Below, one piece after another: positions 26,082 through 36,206 of a stretch of DNA of 64,000 bases. The notes under the pieces were generated by a model, which was not told the DNA's origin, did no database searches, and worked only from the letters and a program-made list of their open reading frames with translations. The first letter of the stretch is position 1; every line of letters begins with the position of its first letter. The stretch comes from CAVQBC01 sp963848415 (GTDB lineage Bacteria; Actinomycetota; Thermoleophilia; Solirubrobacterales; Solirubrobacteraceae), in the NCBI GenBank assembly GCA_963848415.1, contig CAWKDN010000002.1, positions 558,001 through 622,000 of the forward strand. The letters are read 5' to 3'. The position numbers and the translations under genes were made by a program.

Positions 26082-27812
26082 GTGAGCGCCGCCGACGCCT
26101 ATCTCGGGCTGCGCGCCTTCGTCGACGAGCTCGTCCGCTGCGGGGTGCGCCACGCCTGCACCTCGCCCGGCTCGCGCTCCACGCCGCTGGTGCTCTCGCT
26201 GGTGTGGGAGGAGCGGCTCGAGACCAGCTCGCACCTCGACGAGCGCTGCGGCGCCTTCTTCGCGCTGGGCGTGGCCAAGGCGAGCGGTGTGCCCGCGGTG
26301 CTCGCCTGCACGTCCGGGACCGCGGCGGCCAACTACCTGCCGGCGGTGGTCGAGGCGCACGAGGCGCGCGTCCCCCTGATCGTGCTGACCGCCGACCGGC
26401 CGCCGGAGCTGCGCGACGTCGGCGCCGGGCAGACGATCGACCAGGTCAAGCTCTACGGGACGGCTGTGAAGACCTACGTCGAGGTCGACGACCACCCGGC
26501 GACCGAGGGGCGGGTCCGCTGGCTGCGCCAGCTCGCGTGCCGCATGGTGTGGACGGCGACGGCGGGGCGCCCCGGTCCCGTGCACGTGAACTTCGCGCTG
26601 CGCGAGCCGCTCGTGCTCGACGCGCCACTGCCGCCCGAGCCGGCCCCGCTCGCCGGGCGCGAGGGCGGGCGCCCGTGGGTCACGCGTCCCGCCCCGCCCG
26701 CGCCGGTACCCCCGGCGCTGCTCGACGGCCTCGCCGCGGAGCTCGCGGCGCGGCCGCGGGCCGTGATCGTCGCCGGGCGCGCCGAGCGCGACCCCGGGCT
26801 CGGGCCCGCCCTGGCCGCCCTGGCCGAACGCGCGCGGATCCCGCTGCTGGCCGACCCGCTGTCCGGCGCGCGGCGCGGCCCCGCAGCAGTCGCCCACTAC
26901 GACGCGCTGCTGCGCGACTCCGGCTGGGCGGGGCGCAACGCGCCGCAGCTGGTGCTGCGCTTCGGCGACCTCCCCACCTCCAAGCCGCTGCGCCAGTGGC
27001 TCGCGGGCCTCGGCGGTGCGCTGCAGGTCGCCGTCGACGACGAGAACGCGTGGCAGGATCCGGCCGCGGCGGTGGCGACGATCGCCGCCGCCGACCCGCA
27101 CTCGCTGGCCGAGGGGCTGGCAGAGCGGGTCGCCGCGCCGGCCGAGGCGGCCTGGCTGGACGGCTGGCGCCGGGCCGACCGCGCCGCCGCGGGCGCGATC
27201 GCCGCCACGCTCGGCCCCGCCGGGCTGAGCGAGCCGCGCGTGGCGGCCGAGCTCGGCGTCCGCCTGCCGGCGGCCGCCACGCTCGTGGTGGCCTCCTCGA
27301 TGCCGGTGCGCGACGCCGAGAGCTTCTTCCCGGTCCGCGACGACCCGCCGCGAACGCTCTCCAACCGCGGCGCCAACGGGATCGACGGGACGGTCTCGAC
27401 GGCCTTCGGGGTGGCGGCGGCCGGCGGCGGGCCCGTGGTGCTGCTGACCGGCGACGTGGCGCTCGCCCACGACCTCGGCGGGCTGCTCGCCGCGCGCCGG
27501 CTCGGGCTCGCGCTGACGATCGTGCTGGTCGACAACGACGGCGGCGGCATCTTCCACTTCCTGCCCGTGGCCGGCGCCGGCGCGGCGTTCGAGACCCACG
27601 TCGCCACGCCGCACGGGCTGGACTTCGCCCACGCGGCGGCGCTCTTCGGCTGCGGCTTCGAGGACCTCGGCTCGCCCGAGGGCTTCCGGGCCGCGCTCGA
27701 CGCCGCGCTGGCCTCGAGCGCCACCACGATCCTGCGCGTGCGGACCGAGCGCGAGCCCAACCGCGCGCTGCACGCGGCGGTGTCGGCGGCCGTCACCGCC
27801 GCGATCGCCTGA
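26082..27812 (+). CDS. menD: SEPHCHC synthase
   Basis: MenD joins 2-oxoglutarate and isochorismate using thiamine diphosphate. The 576-residue protein has the N-terminal pyrimidine domain with CTSPGSRSTPL (about 22-32) and the catalytic Glu in SSHLDERCGAFFALG, a middle domain, and the C-terminal TPP domain with LTGDVALAHDLGGLL and LVDNDGGGIFHFLP. The GTG start gives the family lead SAADAYLGLRAFVDEL; an open frame extends further upstream but overlaps menH. Confidence 0.93.
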   Translation: MSAADAYLGLRAFVDELVRCGVRHACTSPGSRSTPLVLSLVWEERLETSSHLDERCGAFFALGVAKASGVPAVLACTSGTAAANYLPAVVEAHEARVPLIVLTADRPPELRDVGAGQTIDQVKLYGTAVKTYVEVDDHPATEGRVRWLRQLACRMVWTATAGRPGPVHVNFALREPLVLDAPLPPEPAPLAGREGGRPWVTRPAPPAPVPPALLDGLAAELAARPRAVIVAGRAERDPGLGPALAALAERARIPLLADPLSGARRGPAAVAHYDALLRDSGWAGRNAPQLVLRFGDLPTSKPLRQWLAGLGGALQVAVDDENAWQDPAAAVATIAAADPHSLAEGLAERVAAPAEAAWLDGWRRADRAAAGAIAATLGPAGLSEPRVAAELGVRLPAAATLVVASSMPVRDAESFFPVRDDPPRTLSNRGANGIDGTVSTAFGVAAAGGGPVVLLTGDVALAHDLGGLLAARRLGLALTIVLVDNDGGGIFHFLPVAGAGAAFETHVATPHGLDFAHAAALFGCGFEDLGSPEGFRAALDAALASSATTILRVRTEREPNRALHAAVSAAVTAAIA

Positions 27813-27848
27813 GCACCAGCGCGAAACGCGGGACGAACGCCGCGGCAT

Positions 27849-27854
27849 TAGCGT
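27849..27854 (+). promoter_or_regulatory. -10-like TAGCGT before the nitroreductase
   Basis: TANNNT box 8 nt before the ATG, no Shine-Dalgarno. Confidence 0.45.
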
Positions 27855-27862
27855 GTAGGCGC

Positions 27863-28375
27863 ATGGACACCTTCCTCGCGGTAGCCAGCCGGCGCGAGGT
27901 CCGCCGCTACGCGGACCGGCCGCTCGAGGCCGCGGCGGAGCGCCGCATCCTCGACGCCGGGCGGGTGAGCGGCAGCTCGAAGAACGCCCAGCCGTGGACC
28001 TTCGTGATCGCCCGCAGCGCGGCCGCGCGCGAGGCCACCGCGCGCGCGGTGTGGGCGCCGGAGAACGTGCTCGGCGCGGCGCTCGTGGTGGGCATCGTCG
28101 TGCGCGGCAAGGGCCCGCTCATGTTCGACGCCGGCCGCGCCGCGCAGAACATGATGTTGGTGGCCTACAACGACGGCATCGGCTGCTGCCCGAACGGGAT
28201 CCGCGACCCGGCGGAGATGGCGGCCGCGCTGGGGCTCGAGCCCGACGACCAGATCGCCAACGTCCTGAGCTTCGGCTATCCGGCCCGGCCGGGCGATCCC
28301 GAGCGCCTCAGCGCGCCGGAGTGGCTCGAGCGGGCCGACCGCAAGCCGTTCGCCGAGGTCGTCCGGGAGGTCTGA
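27863..28375 (+). CDS. Nitroreductase-family FMN protein
   Basis: A compact 170-residue nitroreductase. The N-terminal SRREVRRYADRPLE and SGSSKNAQPWTFV bind the FMN phosphate, and the second FMN segment is FDAGRAAQNMMLVAYNDGIG. It reduces quinones, nitro or enone compounds with a nicotinamide cofactor; the natural substrate is not evident. It lies between menD and menF, so a link to quinone metabolism is possible. A TAGCGT box 8 nt upstream suggests its own promoter. Confidence 0.85.
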   Translation: MDTFLAVASRREVRRYADRPLEAAAERRILDAGRVSGSSKNAQPWTFVIARSAAAREATARAVWAPENVLGAALVVGIVVRGKGPLMFDAGRAAQNMMLVAYNDGIGCCPNGIRDPAEMAAALGLEPDDQIANVLSFGYPARPGDPERLSAPEWLERADRKPFAEVVREV

Positions 28376-28378
28376 GGC

Positions 28379-29824
28379 TCAGCCGGAGAGGACCGGCAGC
28401 AGCGCGCCGAGCTTGACCTCGGTCTCGGCCAGCTCGGCGGCCGGGTCGGAGTCGCGCACGACCCCGACGCCGGCGTAGAGCCGCGCCTCGGGACCGCGGA
28501 GGAGCGCGCACCGCAGCGCGACGCAGAACTCGCCGTCCTCGTTGGCGTCCGTCCAGCCGACGGGCCCGGCGTACCAGCCGCGGTCCAGGCCCTCGAAGGC
28601 TGGGATCTGCGGCGTGGCGACTGCGTGCGGCTCGCTGCCCACGGCCGGTGTCGGATGCAGCCGGCCGGCCAGCTCGAGCACGCTGACCGGCGCGGTGAGC
28701 TGCGCGCGGATCGGCGTCGCCAGGTGCTGGATGTTGGCGACCTTGACGATCGCCGGCTCCTCGGGCGCGGCGACCCACACGCTCAGCGGGCGCAGCGCCC
28801 GGCCGATCCGCCGCGCGACGATCTGCTGCTCCTCGCGGTCCTTGTCGGAGCGCAGCAGGCGCTCACCCAGGTGCGCGTCGACGGCCGGGTCGGCCGAGCG
28901 CCGCGTGGATCCGGCGAGCGCGACGGTCGAGGCGCGCAGGCCCTCGCGGCGGACCAGCAGCTCGGGCGAGGCCCCCAGGAACGCCGCCTCGCCGGCACCG
29001 ACGCAGAAGACGAAGCACGAGTCGAAGGCGGCGCGCAGGACGCCGAACACGGCGGCGGGATCGTGCGGCGCCGGCGCGTGTACGGACACCTCGCGCGCGA
29101 GCACGATCTTCTCGAACGCGCCCGCCCGGATGCGCTCGACGGCGCGGGCCACCGCCGCCTCGTAGTGCTCCGGCGGGGCCGTGGAGGCGATGCGGAAGCG
29201 CCCGGTCGGCGCCGGGTCCAGCAGCGGGAGCGGGTCGGTGCGCAGCTCCTCGAGCCGGCGCTCGGCGCGCTCGACCAGGGTCTCGGGCACGTCGTCGGGG
29301 GTGGCGAGCACGGCGAGCGTCAGGCGCACGTCGTCGCCGCGCCGCGCGAGCGCGAGCTCGGGCACGTTCAGCTCGCCGTGGGCGAAACCGGCCCAGTGCG
29401 GGGCCGAGCCGCCGTCGGGCGCGAAGGCGAAGCCGCCGACCGCCACCAGCCCGGCGCCGGGGGGGCCGTCGGGCGAGTCGGCCACCGCGCGGCCCGCCAG
29501 GTCGCACCACTCCGCCGCGGCGCGCGAGAAGCGCCCCGGACCGGCCGCGCGCACGCTGCGCACGCAACCGAGGCCGGCCAGCGCGGAGCCGTCGCGGTCG
29601 GGCTGCTCGAAGCAGAACCACGGCTCGCCGGGGCGGCGGGAGGCGAAGGCGGCCGCGCTCGGATCCACCTCGGCGCGGACCGGCACGGTGAGTCCGGCGA
29701 GGACCTCTCCCTCCCCCCGCCGGGCGCGGCGCACGGCCCGCTTGGCGCGCCGCAGGAGCGCGGCGCGGGCGCCGGCGTCGAGGGCGAGGCGGCCGTCTCT
29801 GGTCGGTGAGAGCTCGACGGTCAT
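28379..29824 (-). CDS. menF: Isochorismate synthase
   Basis: A chorismate-binding enzyme of 481 residues converting chorismate to isochorismate, the entry to menaquinone. The C-terminal domain holds AFEKIVLAREVSV, VALAGSTRRS, SDKDREEQQIVARRI, LHPTPAVGSEPHAVA and the acid/base region YAGPVGWTDANEDGEF, all matching the MenF/EntC subgroup rather than anthranilate synthase. The ATG at 29824 is preferred over an upstream start at 29914 because a TACCCT box lies 12 nt before it and the upstream peptide is low-complexity. Confidence 0.9.
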   Translation of the reverse strand: MTVELSPTRDGRLALDAGARAALLRRAKRAVRRARRGEGEVLAGLTVPVRAEVDPSAAAFASRRPGEPWFCFEQPDRDGSALAGLGCVRSVRAAGPGRFSRAAAEWCDLAGRAVADSPDGPPGAGLVAVGGFAFAPDGGSAPHWAGFAHGELNVPELALARRGDDVRLTLAVLATPDDVPETLVERAERRLEELRTDPLPLLDPAPTGRFRIASTAPPEHYEAAVARAVERIRAGAFEKIVLAREVSVHAPAPHDPAAVFGVLRAAFDSCFVFCVGAGEAAFLGASPELLVRREGLRASTVALAGSTRRSADPAVDAHLGERLLRSDKDREEQQIVARRIGRALRPLSVWVAAPEEPAIVKVANIQHLATPIRAQLTAPVSVLELAGRLHPTPAVGSEPHAVATPQIPAFEGLDRGWYAGPVGWTDANEDGEFCVALRCALLRGPEARLYAGVGVVRDSDPAAELAETEVKLGALLPVLSG

Positions 29825-29836
29825 GGTCTCTCGCAC

Positions 29837-29842
29837 AGGGTA
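29837..29842 (-). promoter_or_regulatory. -10-like TACCCT before menF
   Basis: TANNNT box 12 nt before the chosen menF ATG. Confidence 0.35.
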
Positions 29843-29922
29843 CGGAGCCGCCGCGCCGGCGCCCGCCGCGCCCGCTGGATGCGGACCCGAGGGCCCCGGG
29901 TCCTGCGTCATCATGGATCGCG

Positions 29923-31227
29923 ATGACGTCGCGAGCCGAGACGATCGCCCCGGCCGCCCAGCGGGTGGACCGCCGCGGGATGTCGGTGGTCTCCGCCGGG
30001 CACGCGCTGACCGACACCTGCCAGGGTGCGGTGCCGGCGCTGCTGCCGTTCCTGATCGCGGAGTACGGCTGGACCTACGCGGCCGTCTCCGCCCTCGTGC
30101 TCGCCGGGAGCCTGTCCTCCTCGGTGGTCCAGCCCGCCTTCGGCCTGTGGGCCGACCAGCGATCGATGGCGTGGCTGATGCCGCTCGGGATCTTCACCGC
30201 CGGGCTCGGGATCGGGCTCGCGGCGGTCGCGGACGGCTACTGGCTGACGTTCTTCGCGGTGCTGATCTCGGGGCTCGGCGTGGCCGCCTTCCACCCGGAG
30301 GGCTCGCGCTACGCCAACTACCTCTCGGGCGACCGGCGGGCGCGCGGGATGAGCTACTTCTCGCTCGGCGGCAACGCCGGCTTCGCGCTCGGCCCGCTGC
30401 TGGTGACCCCGCTGGTGGCCGTCTTCGGTCTCCCCGGGGCGCTGTTCCTCGTACTGCCGACGTCGCTCGTGGCCCTGCTGCTCGTGCGCGAGCTGCCGCG
30501 GCTCGAGCGGTTCCGCCCCGTGCCGGGGAACGCCGGCGCCCCGGGCGCCGGCGGCGTGGGCGCCGAGCGCGACGACTGGCCGTCCTTCCGCCGCCTCGGC
30601 GTGGTGATCGTGGCACGGACGTTCGTGTACTTCGGGCTGCTGACCTTCGTCCCGCTCTACTACGCGGGCGTGCTGGGCACGAGCAACGCCGAGGGCAACG
30701 TCGCGCTGGTCGTGATGCTCGTCGGCGGCGCGACCGGCACGCTGGTCGGCGGCCAGCTCGCCGACCGCGTCGGGCGCCGCCCCGTCCTGCTCGGCTCGCT
30801 CGGCCTGCTCCCGCCGCTGGTGCTGGCCTTCGTCGCCGCGCCGCCGCTGATCGCCACGCCGCTGCTGTTCGTGATCGGGATGTCGGTGGTCGCCACGTTC
30901 TCGGTCACCGTGGTCATGGGCCAGGAGTACCTGCCCAGCCGGATCGGGCTGGCCTCCGGGGTGACGCTCGGGCTGGCGATCGGGCTCGGCGGCGTCGGCG
31001 CGCCCGCGCTGGGCCTCGTGGCCGACGCCGAGGGCCTCGAGACGACGATGTTGGTGGTCGCCGCCATCCCGCTGATCGGGCTGGCGTTCGCGCTCACCTT
31101 GCCGCGCGAGCGGCGTGAGCGACCGGCTGACGCCGCTGGCGGGGATCGGGCAGCCGTACCGGGGCGTGCGGCGGCTCAGCCGGGGACGAGCCTCGCGAGC
31201 GCGTCCGGGACCGACAACCGCCGGTAG
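29923..31227 (+). CDS. MFS transporter, fosmidomycin-resistance (Fsr)-like
   Basis: A 434-residue major facilitator with twelve hydrophobic helices. The first helix GHALTDTCQGAVPALLPFLI and the loop QPAFGLWADQRSMAWLMPLG are typical of the Fsr subfamily, which exports drugs or metabolites by proton antiport. A second signature is GGQLADRVGRRP before helix 8. The ATG at 29923 is chosen; an upstream start would overlap menF. The last 40 residues are hydrophilic and the 3' end overlaps the convergent orphan gene by 52 bp. Confidence 0.88.
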   Translation: MTSRAETIAPAAQRVDRRGMSVVSAGHALTDTCQGAVPALLPFLIAEYGWTYAAVSALVLAGSLSSSVVQPAFGLWADQRSMAWLMPLGIFTAGLGIGLAAVADGYWLTFFAVLISGLGVAAFHPEGSRYANYLSGDRRARGMSYFSLGGNAGFALGPLLVTPLVAVFGLPGALFLVLPTSLVALLLVRELPRLERFRPVPGNAGAPGAGGVGAERDDWPSFRRLGVVIVARTFVYFGLLTFVPLYYAGVLGTSNAEGNVALVVMLVGGATGTLVGGQLADRVGRRPVLLGSLGLLPPLVLAFVAAPPLIATPLLFVIGMSVVATFSVTVVMGQEYLPSRIGLASGVTLGLAIGLGGVGAPALGLVADAEGLETTMLVVAAIPLIGLAFALTLPRERRERPADAAGGDRAAVPGRAAAQPGTSLASASGTDNRR

Positions 31228-31982
31228 TCCTCGGTGGCCAGGCCGTCGTCGAGCATCGCCCGGCGGCACGCGGCGACGCGCTCGCGCTCGGCGCCGGGCA
31301 CCTCGTCGGCCCGCACGGCCAGCGACGCCGCCCAGCGGTAGGTCTCCTCGACCGGCGTCGGGCCGGCGAACGACGGCTCGATCTCCTCGGGCGCCAGGCC
31401 CTCATACCACGCGAGCCGGGCCTCCGGATCCAGCGCCCGGCCGCCGTTGACCTCGAGCACCGGGTCGCGCGCCGTGACCCGCAGGTCCGCCCCGTCGACC
31501 GTGGCGCCCGGGGCGGCGTAGGCCACGGCGGTCACCAGCCGTTCCTCGAAGGCCGTGCGGTCGGCCCAGTACTCCGCGACGCGCGGGTTCCCCGCCGGTC
31601 CGTCGGGCACGGCGAGCCGGCTGATCGCGCGGTCGTTGAGCGCGGCGAGCACGGCCGCCGGGTCGGCCGCCAGGAAGACCTCCTTGCGCGGCGGCCAGAA
31701 GTCGAAGGCGCGGTGGTCGCCGTGGGGGCCGCCGACGTGGAAGAGGTAGATCTCCGGGTACTGCGGCGAGCCGTTCGTGCGACGCTCGGGCCGGGCGTCG
31801 TAGAACGCCGTCGTGGCGGCCTGGATCAGCAGCGAGGCGCCGAGCGCGCCGAAGGGCTCGTGCACGACGATGCCGAAGCGGTCGTGCACGGTCCAGTCCG
31901 GCAGTAGCGCGCTCAGCGACGCGGGGCGGCCGTCGAGCGCGACGGCGAACTGAGCGGCGTGCAGCTGCTCGGCGGTGTGCAT
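31176..31982 (-). CDS. Hypothetical protein
   Basis: I do not recognise this 268-residue soluble protein. It has no signal peptide or membrane segment. Notable segments are a Trp/Asp-rich YPEIYLFHVGGPHGDHRAFDFWPPRKEV in the first half (positions about 72-99) and an acidic, alpha-helical C-terminus. Coding is supported by its length, codon usage and a TAGCCT box 9 nt before the ATG. It lies between two MFS transporter genes and converges on the first with a 52-bp overlap. Confidence 0.65.
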   Translation of the reverse strand: MHTAEQLHAAQFAVALDGRPASLSALLPDWTVHDRFGIVVHEPFGALGASLLIQAATTAFYDARPERRTNGSPQYPEIYLFHVGGPHGDHRAFDFWPPRKEVFLAADPAAVLAALNDRAISRLAVPDGPAGNPRVAEYWADRTAFEERLVTAVAYAAPGATVDGADLRVTARDPVLEVNGGRALDPEARLAWYEGLAPEEIEPSFAGPTPVEETYRWAASLAVRADEVPGAERERVAACRRAMLDDGLATEDYRRLSVPDALARLVPG

Positions 31983-31991
31983 CGTGGCCGC

Positions 31992-31997
31992 AGGCTA
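31992..31997 (-). promoter_or_regulatory. -10-like TAGCCT before the hypothetical gene
   Basis: TANNNT box 9 nt before the ATG, no Shine-Dalgarno. Confidence 0.45.
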
Positions 31998-32023
31998 CCG
32001 CCGTGATCCCGCCGCACGGGCGT

Positions 32024-32070
32024 CGCTACCCGGCGTGCACCACCCGGAGTGGGGTGCGTGCCCGGTAGCG
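32024..32070. promoter_or_regulatory. Inverted repeat upstream of the DHA2 transporter
   Basis: CGCTACC (32024-32030) and GGTAGCG (32064-32070) are perfect 7-bp arms, and the interval contains further partly complementary sequence (GTGCACCACC/GGGGTGCGTG). It lies in the divergent spacer before the MFS gene and could be a regulator site. Confidence 0.4.
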
Positions 32071-32093
32071 CGCACGGCATCCAGTCAGCGAGG

Positions 32094-33743
32094 ATGCCTG
32101 CCGTCGACATGCGCAAGTGGCTCCCCATGATCATCCTCGCCTCGGCCCAGTTCGTCATGGTGCTCGACTCGAGCGTCATGAACGTGGCGATCTCCCAGAT
32201 CGTCGAGGACCTCGACACGTCGATCCAGGGCGTGCAGACGGCGATCACGCTCTACACGCTGGTGATGGCCGCCTTCATGCTGCTGGGCGCAAAGCTCGGC
32301 GACATCCTCGGCACCAACCGGGCGTTCGCGATCGGCCTCGGGATCTACGGCATCGGCTCGCTCACGACGGCGCTGAGCCCGAACCTCGCAGTGCTGCTGG
32401 TCGGCTGGTCGGGGGTCGAGGGCTTCGGCGCGGTGCTCGTGGTACCGGCGATCGCGGCGCTCACGGCCGCGAACTACGAGGGGCGCGAGCGGGCGCTTGC
32501 CTACGCGCTGCTCGGCGGCATCGCCGCCGTCGCCATCGCCGCCGGTCCGCTGATCGGCGGCTGGGTGACGACGGAGTTCACCTGGCGCTACGTGTTCGCG
32601 GCCGAGACCGTGGTCGTGATCGGCATCCTGCTGCTGCGCGGGCAGATCGCGGCGGCGCCGCGCGCCGCCCGGCGGCCGCAGCTCGACATCGTCGGCGTCG
32701 CCCTGTCCTCGGCCGGCCTGGGGCTGATCGTGTTCGCGATCCTGCGCAGCAGCGTGTGGGGCTTCGTCCAGTCGCGCACGCCGCCGACGATCGACGGCAC
32801 AGAGATAGCCCCACTGGGCTTCTCGGTCGTGCCGTTCATGGTGCTCGCGGGCCTCGCGCTGCTGTGGGCGTTCACGGCGTGGGAGGAGCGCCGCCGCCGC
32901 CAGGGCCGCGACGAGCTGCTCGACACGGCGCTGCTCGGCATCGCGCAGCTGCGGGCGGGGCTCTCGACCCTCGTCGGCCAGCAGCTCGTCCTGATGGGGA
33001 CGTTCTTCGTCATCCCCGTCTACCTGCAGGTCGTGGTCGGCCTCGACGCGTTCGAAACCGGCAAGCGCCTGCTCCCGCTCTCGCTGGCGATGCTGGTCTT
33101 CGCGCTGCTGGGGCCGCGCATGGCCGCGCGGCGCTCCTCGCGCACGGTGGCGCGGATCGGGCTGGTCGCGGTCAGCGTCGGCGCGGTCGTGATGCTCGCC
33201 ACGCTCGACGTCACCCTCAACGAGACCGGCTTCAAAGTCGCGCTCGCGCTGATCGGCGCCGGCGCCGGACTGCTCGCCTCCCAGCTCGGCAACGTCATCA
33301 TGTCCTCCGTCGCGCCCGCCCAGTCCAGCGAGGCCGGCGGGCTCCAGGGCACCGCCCAGAACCTCGGATCCTCGCTGGGCACGGCGATCATCGGCGCCGT
33401 CCTGCTCGCGTCGCTCGCCACCGGCTTCAACGAGCGCATCGCGACCAACCCCGACGTCCCGGCGGCGGCGCGCCAGACGATCGCCACCGCCACCGAGCAG
33501 GGCATCGACATCGTGCCCGTCGCCGCCGCCGAGCAGGCGGCCGTGGCCGCCGGCCTCTCCCCCGAACAGGCCCGGGCCGTCGCCGCCGACTACGGTGACG
33601 CCCAGCTCGACGCATTGAGGCTCGCGCTCGGCGCGGTCGCGCTCGCGGCCCTGCTGTCGCTGTGGTTCACGCGGCGGCTGCCGTCCACGTCGCTCGCGGA
33701 GAGCGCCGCGCCGGCCGCGGCCGCGCCACCGGTCGCCGCATAG
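32094..33743 (+). CDS. MFS transporter, DHA2 (EmrB/QacA-like) family
   Basis: A 549-residue transporter with about fourteen hydrophobic helices. The first helix VMVLDSSVMNVAISQI and motif A-like LGAKLGDILGTNRAFAIG are typical of DHA2 drug:proton antiporters, as is the motif-C helix AIAAGPLIGGWVTTEFTWR. It would export toxic or signalling compounds. The ATG at 32094 is used; GTG 32049 and ATG 32109 are alternatives. A possible operator lies just upstream. The tail after the last helix is Ala/Pro-rich. Confidence 0.88.
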   Translation: MPAVDMRKWLPMIILASAQFVMVLDSSVMNVAISQIVEDLDTSIQGVQTAITLYTLVMAAFMLLGAKLGDILGTNRAFAIGLGIYGIGSLTTALSPNLAVLLVGWSGVEGFGAVLVVPAIAALTAANYEGRERALAYALLGGIAAVAIAAGPLIGGWVTTEFTWRYVFAAETVVVIGILLLRGQIAAAPRAARRPQLDIVGVALSSAGLGLIVFAILRSSVWGFVQSRTPPTIDGTEIAPLGFSVVPFMVLAGLALLWAFTAWEERRRRQGRDELLDTALLGIAQLRAGLSTLVGQQLVLMGTFFVIPVYLQVVVGLDAFETGKRLLPLSLAMLVFALLGPRMAARRSSRTVARIGLVAVSVGAVVMLATLDVTLNETGFKVALALIGAGAGLLASQLGNVIMSSVAPAQSSEAGGLQGTAQNLGSSLGTAIIGAVLLASLATGFNERIATNPDVPAAARQTIATATEQGIDIVPVAAAEQAAVAAGLSPEQARAVAADYGDAQLDALRLALGAVALAALLSLWFTRRLPSTSLAESAAPAAAAPPVAA

Positions 33744-33831
33744 TCCGGGCGTGGATGCCGTGCAGGGCTCTGGACAAGGGTTCGCCTGCCAGGCGAGTCG
33801 CGAGTCGCGGCTCGACGTCGTGCAGGGGGCC

Positions 33832-33896
33832 CCGGATAAGGGTTTCGCCTGCCAGGCGAGTCGCGCCTGCGGCGCGCTCGCCTTCGGCGACGTTAC
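33832..33896. repeat. Hairpin repeat beside ilvN, related to the ilvC repeats
   Basis: Diverged copy of the 45-bp ilvC repeat in the 153-bp gap between the DHA2 gene and ilvN. Its hairpin is GGCGAG-(T)-CGCGCC / TGC / GGCGCG-CTCGCC (33855-33882). A truncated second copy lies at about 33775-33815. The two base differences from the ilvC hairpin on one arm are matched on the other. Confidence 0.8.
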
Positions 33897-34454
33897 TCAG
33901 GTCTCCCCGCGCCCGCGCGAGATGGCGATCTCGCCGGTCCGCGCCATCTCGACCAGGCCGAACGGCCGCACCATGCGCTCGAAGGCCTCGACCTTCTCCC
34001 ACGTCCCCGTGACCTCGGCGATCAGCGAGCGCTTGGTGACGTCGATGATCTTCGCGCGGAAGATCTCGACGACCTGCATCACCTCGGCGCGGGCGCCGCC
34101 GTCGGCGGAGATCTTGAACAGCGCGAGCTCGCGCGCCACGGTCTCCGACGGCTCGAGGTCGCGGATCTTGAGGACGTTGACCAGCTTGTGCAGCTGCTTG
34201 GTCACCTGGTCGATCGGGTGCGAGGCCCCGTCGAGGGTCAGGGTGACGCGCGACAGCGCGGGGTCGTCGGTCGGGCCGACGGCCAGCGTCGAGATGTTGA
34301 ACCCGCGGCGGGCGAAGAGGCCCGCGATGCGGGTCAGGACGCCCGGCTTGTTCTCGACCAGGATCGAGAGGATGTGCTTGCGGCCCGTGTAGGTGCCGAC
34401 GGTCGCCTCGAGCTCCTCGAGGCTGAGCAGGTCCTTGGTGCCCGGCTCGCCCAT
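33897..34454 (-). CDS. ilvN: Acetolactate synthase small (regulatory) subunit
   Basis: IlvN regulates acetolactate synthase and usually confers valine sensitivity. The 185-residue protein has an N-terminal ACT domain (HILSILVENKPGVLTRIAGLFARRG, about positions 27-51) and the C-terminal small-subunit domain (ELALFKISADGGAR to FGLVEMARTG). It lies 4 bp after ilvB on the same strand, so the two subunits are co-expressed. The first 20 residues are a slightly extended lead compared with the family. Confidence 0.94.
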   Translation of the reverse strand: MGEPGTKDLLSLEELEATVGTYTGRKHILSILVENKPGVLTRIAGLFARRGFNISTLAVGPTDDPALSRVTLTLDGASHPIDQVTKQLHKLVNVLKIRDLEPSETVARELALFKISADGGARAEVMQVVEIFRAKIIDVTKRSLIAEVTGTWEKVEAFERMVRPFGLVEMARTGEIAISRGRGET

Positions 34455-34458
34455 GACC

Positions 34459-36135
<1,677 letters not shown>

Positions 36136-36170
36136 GACGACGCGGACCTCCTTCGGGGACGACAGCAGGG

Positions 36171-36185
36171 CCCGCCTGCGGCGGG
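36171..36185. promoter_or_regulatory. Small hairpin in the ilvB 5' region
   Basis: CCCGCC-TGC-GGCGGG forms a perfect 6-bp stem about 35 nt before the ilvB start and 22 nt past the previous gene's stop. It may end the upstream transcript or belong to the ilvB leader. No leader peptide was found. Confidence 0.35.
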
Positions 36186-36206
36186 GAAGCCGAGTCTAGC
36201 GGTCGT

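Noticed and set aside
32049..32093. Upstream GTG start for the DHA2 transporter
   Set aside because: It adds a non-hydrophobic lead that overlaps the inverted repeat; the ATG at 32094 gives a normal N-terminus.
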